Below are positions 5,180 to 6,131 of a DNA stretch of 6,131 nt, piece after piece; within the stretch, counting starts at the first letter, position 1; each line of letters opens with the position of its first letter. The DNA is from JBBQNJ01 sp038329845. Its GTDB lineage: Bacteria; Planctomycetota; Phycisphaerae; Tepidisphaerales; Tepidisphaeraceae. Below the pieces are notes generated by a model. The model did not search any database. It saw nothing but the letters and a program-made list of their open reading frames with translations, and had not been told where the DNA came from. The DNA lies in assembly GCA_038329845.1 (NCBI GenBank), contig JBBQNJ010000127.1, positions 1-6,131 on the forward strand, written 5' to 3'. Position numbers and translations under genes: made by a program.

Positions 5180-5371
5180 ATGCCCAGCCCGGTTAAATAC
5201 AGGGACTTCAAGGGATATATGGAAAGCCACGGCTGGACGTTTTCCCATGCCGCGGGATCGCACCACATATTTATTAAACCGGGACAGCGTTCTTATTGCG
5301 TACCCGTACATCATGGCGAGGTGAAATATGGCTACTACCGCGACGTCCAGAAAATCAATGAAGGCAAGTAG
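5180..5371 (+). CDS. hicA: HicA family mRNA interferase toxin
   Basis: HicA toxins are small double-stranded-RNA-binding-fold ribonucleases that cleave mRNA when free of HicB. The 63-residue product has the family layout: a short helix (YRDFKGYMESHGW, 7-19), the strand with the catalytic motif GSHHIF (26-31, active His28), a beta strand around SYCVPVHHGEVK (38-49), and the final helix (YRDVQKI, 53-59). Nothing essential looks missing, so the toxin is probably active. There is no Shine-Dalgarno before ATG 5180. The promoter places the transcript start on the ATG itself, so translation is probably leaderless. The end overlaps the start of hicB by 44 bp in another frame, the usual tight toxin-antitoxin linkage with the toxin first. 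The module sits between RAYT remnants in a repeat-rich zone, consistent with horizontal acquisition. Confidence 0.88.
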   Translation: MPSPVKYRDFKGYMESHGWTFSHAAGSHHIFIKPGQRSYCVPVHHGEVKYGYYRDVQKINEGK

Positions 5372-5744
5372 TATTCCGACGGCCCAGCAGGTTGCCAAAG
5401 CCGCCAAGCTGGCCAAGGAATACAAGTACACCGTCTGGCCAGAGGATGGCGAGTGGTGGTCGCGATGTGTGGAGTTACCCCACTGCATGGGCGACGGCAA
5501 AGACGTTGAATCGGCTATTGAGGCGGCACGGGAAACGGTTGCAGCCGGACTGGCCGCCGATCTAGCCGCCGGGATGCCCGCCCCGCATCCCGCCCGCGAG
5601 GGCGTCAGGTCAGAACAAGTTAACATTCGCCTGTCAGCCGATGAGCGGGCTACCATTGAGGCAAATGCACAACGGGCTGGATTCAAGGGAATGGCCGACT
5701 ACATCCGTATCATGGCGTTAGGCAACGTCCACATCGGGAGGTGA
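5328..5744 (+). CDS. hicB: HicB family antitoxin with ribbon-helix-helix domain
   Basis: HicB binds and blocks HicA and represses the operon. The 138-residue protein has an extension (1-31), the HicB partial RNase H-like domain at about 32-88 (YKYTVWPEDGEWWSRCVELP, then GDGKDVESAIEAARETV and the closing MPAPHP), a short linker, and a C-terminal ribbon-helix-helix DNA-binding domain at about 96-131 (EQVNIRLSADERATIEANA, GMADYIRIMAL). The start at 5328 is chosen for the GAGGTG at 5318-5323 just upstream, a site lying within the hicA coding sequence. ATG 5358 is an alternative that would shorten the overlap with hicA to 14 bp but lacks such a site. Having a ribosome-binding site where hicA has none suggests the antitoxin is translated more efficiently. 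The palindrome at 5156-5171 is its likely operator. Confidence 0.87.
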   Translation: MATTATSRKSMKASSIPTAQQVAKAAKLAKEYKYTVWPEDGEWWSRCVELPHCMGDGKDVESAIEAARETVAAGLAADLAAGMPAPHPAREGVRSEQVNIRLSADERATIEANAQRAGFKGMADYIRIMALGNVHIGR

Positions 5745-5756
5745 TTGGGTGAGAAA

Positions 5757-5774
5757 AGGCTCTAAGCCTCGTTT
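5757..5774 (+). terminator. Weak hairpin after hicB
   Basis: AGGCT (5757-5761) and AGCCT (5765-5769) pair around CTA, followed by CGTTT. The stem is short and the T run minimal, so this is at best a weak intrinsic terminator for hicAB, placed 12 bp after the stop codon. Confidence 0.25.
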
Positions 5775-5783
5775 CCATCCTGG

Positions 5784-5819
5784 GGACGTAAAACGGGACA
5801 CGGACGTAGAACGGGACAG
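5784..5819. repeat. 18-bp tandem repeat, two copies
   Basis: GGACGTAAAACGGGACAC (5784-5801) is followed directly by GGACGTAGAACGGGACAG (5802-5819), 16 of 18 identical. The core AAAACGGGAC appears inverted at 5063-5072 on the other side of hicAB. GGGACA-rich sequence of this kind is often seen near RAYT genes in environmental genomes; that association is from memory and is unproved here. Confidence 0.6.
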
Positions 5820-5875
5820 GTGTGATTTTCCCTGCCCGCTAGCACTCCCATTTTGCTCTAGGTATGAGGCAAGGG

Positions 5876-5991
5876 CTATTCGGCAGACAGTCATGCGTCA
5901 AGATAATCGCACCCGTCTCGTTTTCTACGCCCAAGACCTCTTCGAACGCTGCGTAGGCCCTCGGTTCAGACTGAATAATGAGTCTTAGACC
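5876..5991 (-). pseudogene. Second, internally deleted RAYT-type remnant
   Basis: Blocks match the first remnant in the same order and orientation: TTCGGCA, CAGT, CATGCGT (5892-5898), a 22-base block at 5931-5952 identical to 4824-4845 at 19 positions, and the 35-bp repeat (5958-5991). Between the last two blocks copy 1 has about 115 bases and this copy has 5, so the segment encoding VFHCINRGN is deleted here. On the minus strand the frame reads AAFEEVLG, then ETGAIILTHDCLP, a degraded version of the RAYT stretch, and runs on to a stop at 5839. The frame is also open rightward to the window edge, so a partial unknown protein ending here cannot be excluded. Confidence 0.5.
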
Positions 5992-6131
5992 TAACCCAAC
6001 TTCCGCAGTTCGCGCTCTAAAATAATTTTTCCGAGCCGAGAATCGGCGATCCCTGTCAACCCTGGCCGTTGGAGGATGCAAAAGGCGATGTAGTGAAGAC
6101 CAAGTCACTCGCCGGTGCGTGGTAGACTTCT
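5992..6131. other. Unassigned right end
   Basis: No convincing gene is seen. The minus-strand frame continuing from the remnant stays open to the window edge. Its segment SARKNYFRARTAEVGL then GLRLI has the spacing of a formylglycine-generating-enzyme (SUMF1-like) C-terminus (S-A...N...G-F-R-L), but with several consensus residues missing. A short AT-rich patch (TAAAATAATTTTT) lies at about 6018-6030. Confidence 0.2.

Noticed and set aside
4856..5686. Long minus-strand open frame across hicAB
   Set aside because: It is antisense to hicAB and in a different frame from the RAYT remnant, and its translation resembles no family.

Overview
The window looks like a moderately GC-rich bacterial chromosome carrying the replication-origin neighbourhood. 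No 16S or other decisive taxonomic marker is present. The style of the RAYT remnant, of the HicB protein with a ribbon-helix-helix tail, and of the intergenic repeats suggests Planctomycetota or a similar environmental lineage. That is an impression, not a demonstration.

Layout, left to right. A G-run-rich leader (about 16-97) precedes a GbsR/MarR-type transcriptional regulator (150-743, +). A 188-bp gap follows, then recO (932-1744, +), whose end overlaps tail-to-tail by 20 bp with dnaN (1725-2831, -), the beta sliding clamp gene. Between dnaN and a trans-sulfuration PLP enzyme gene (3342-4478, +) lies a 510-bp non-coding region with the marks of oriC: an AT-richer core (2941-3120, 42% GC by hand count), two perfect DnaA boxes in the same orientation, a third near-match, and a TAG/TAA triplet run next to the first box that matches the DnaA-trio layout. 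dnaN and the PLP enzyme gene both point away from this region.

From 4479 the character changes to an accessory, repeat-laden zone. A 114/115-bp tandem duplication carries four REP-like hairpins. Next to it is a REP-associated tyrosine transposase (RAYT) remnant cut off just before its HUH motif. After short GC-rich repeats comes a compact hicA-hicB toxin-antitoxin module (5180-5744) with a strong sigma70-like promoter, an operator-like palindrome and an apparently leaderless toxin mRNA. A tandem 18-bp repeat and a second, more decayed copy of the same RAYT-type element follow, so hicAB sits between two related element remnants about 1 kb apart.

The replication/repair genes (oriC, dnaN, recO) make functional sense together. 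The right part is best read as a small genomic scar in which mobile-element debris surrounds a toxin-antitoxin cassette. I found no tRNA, rRNA or CRISPR array.
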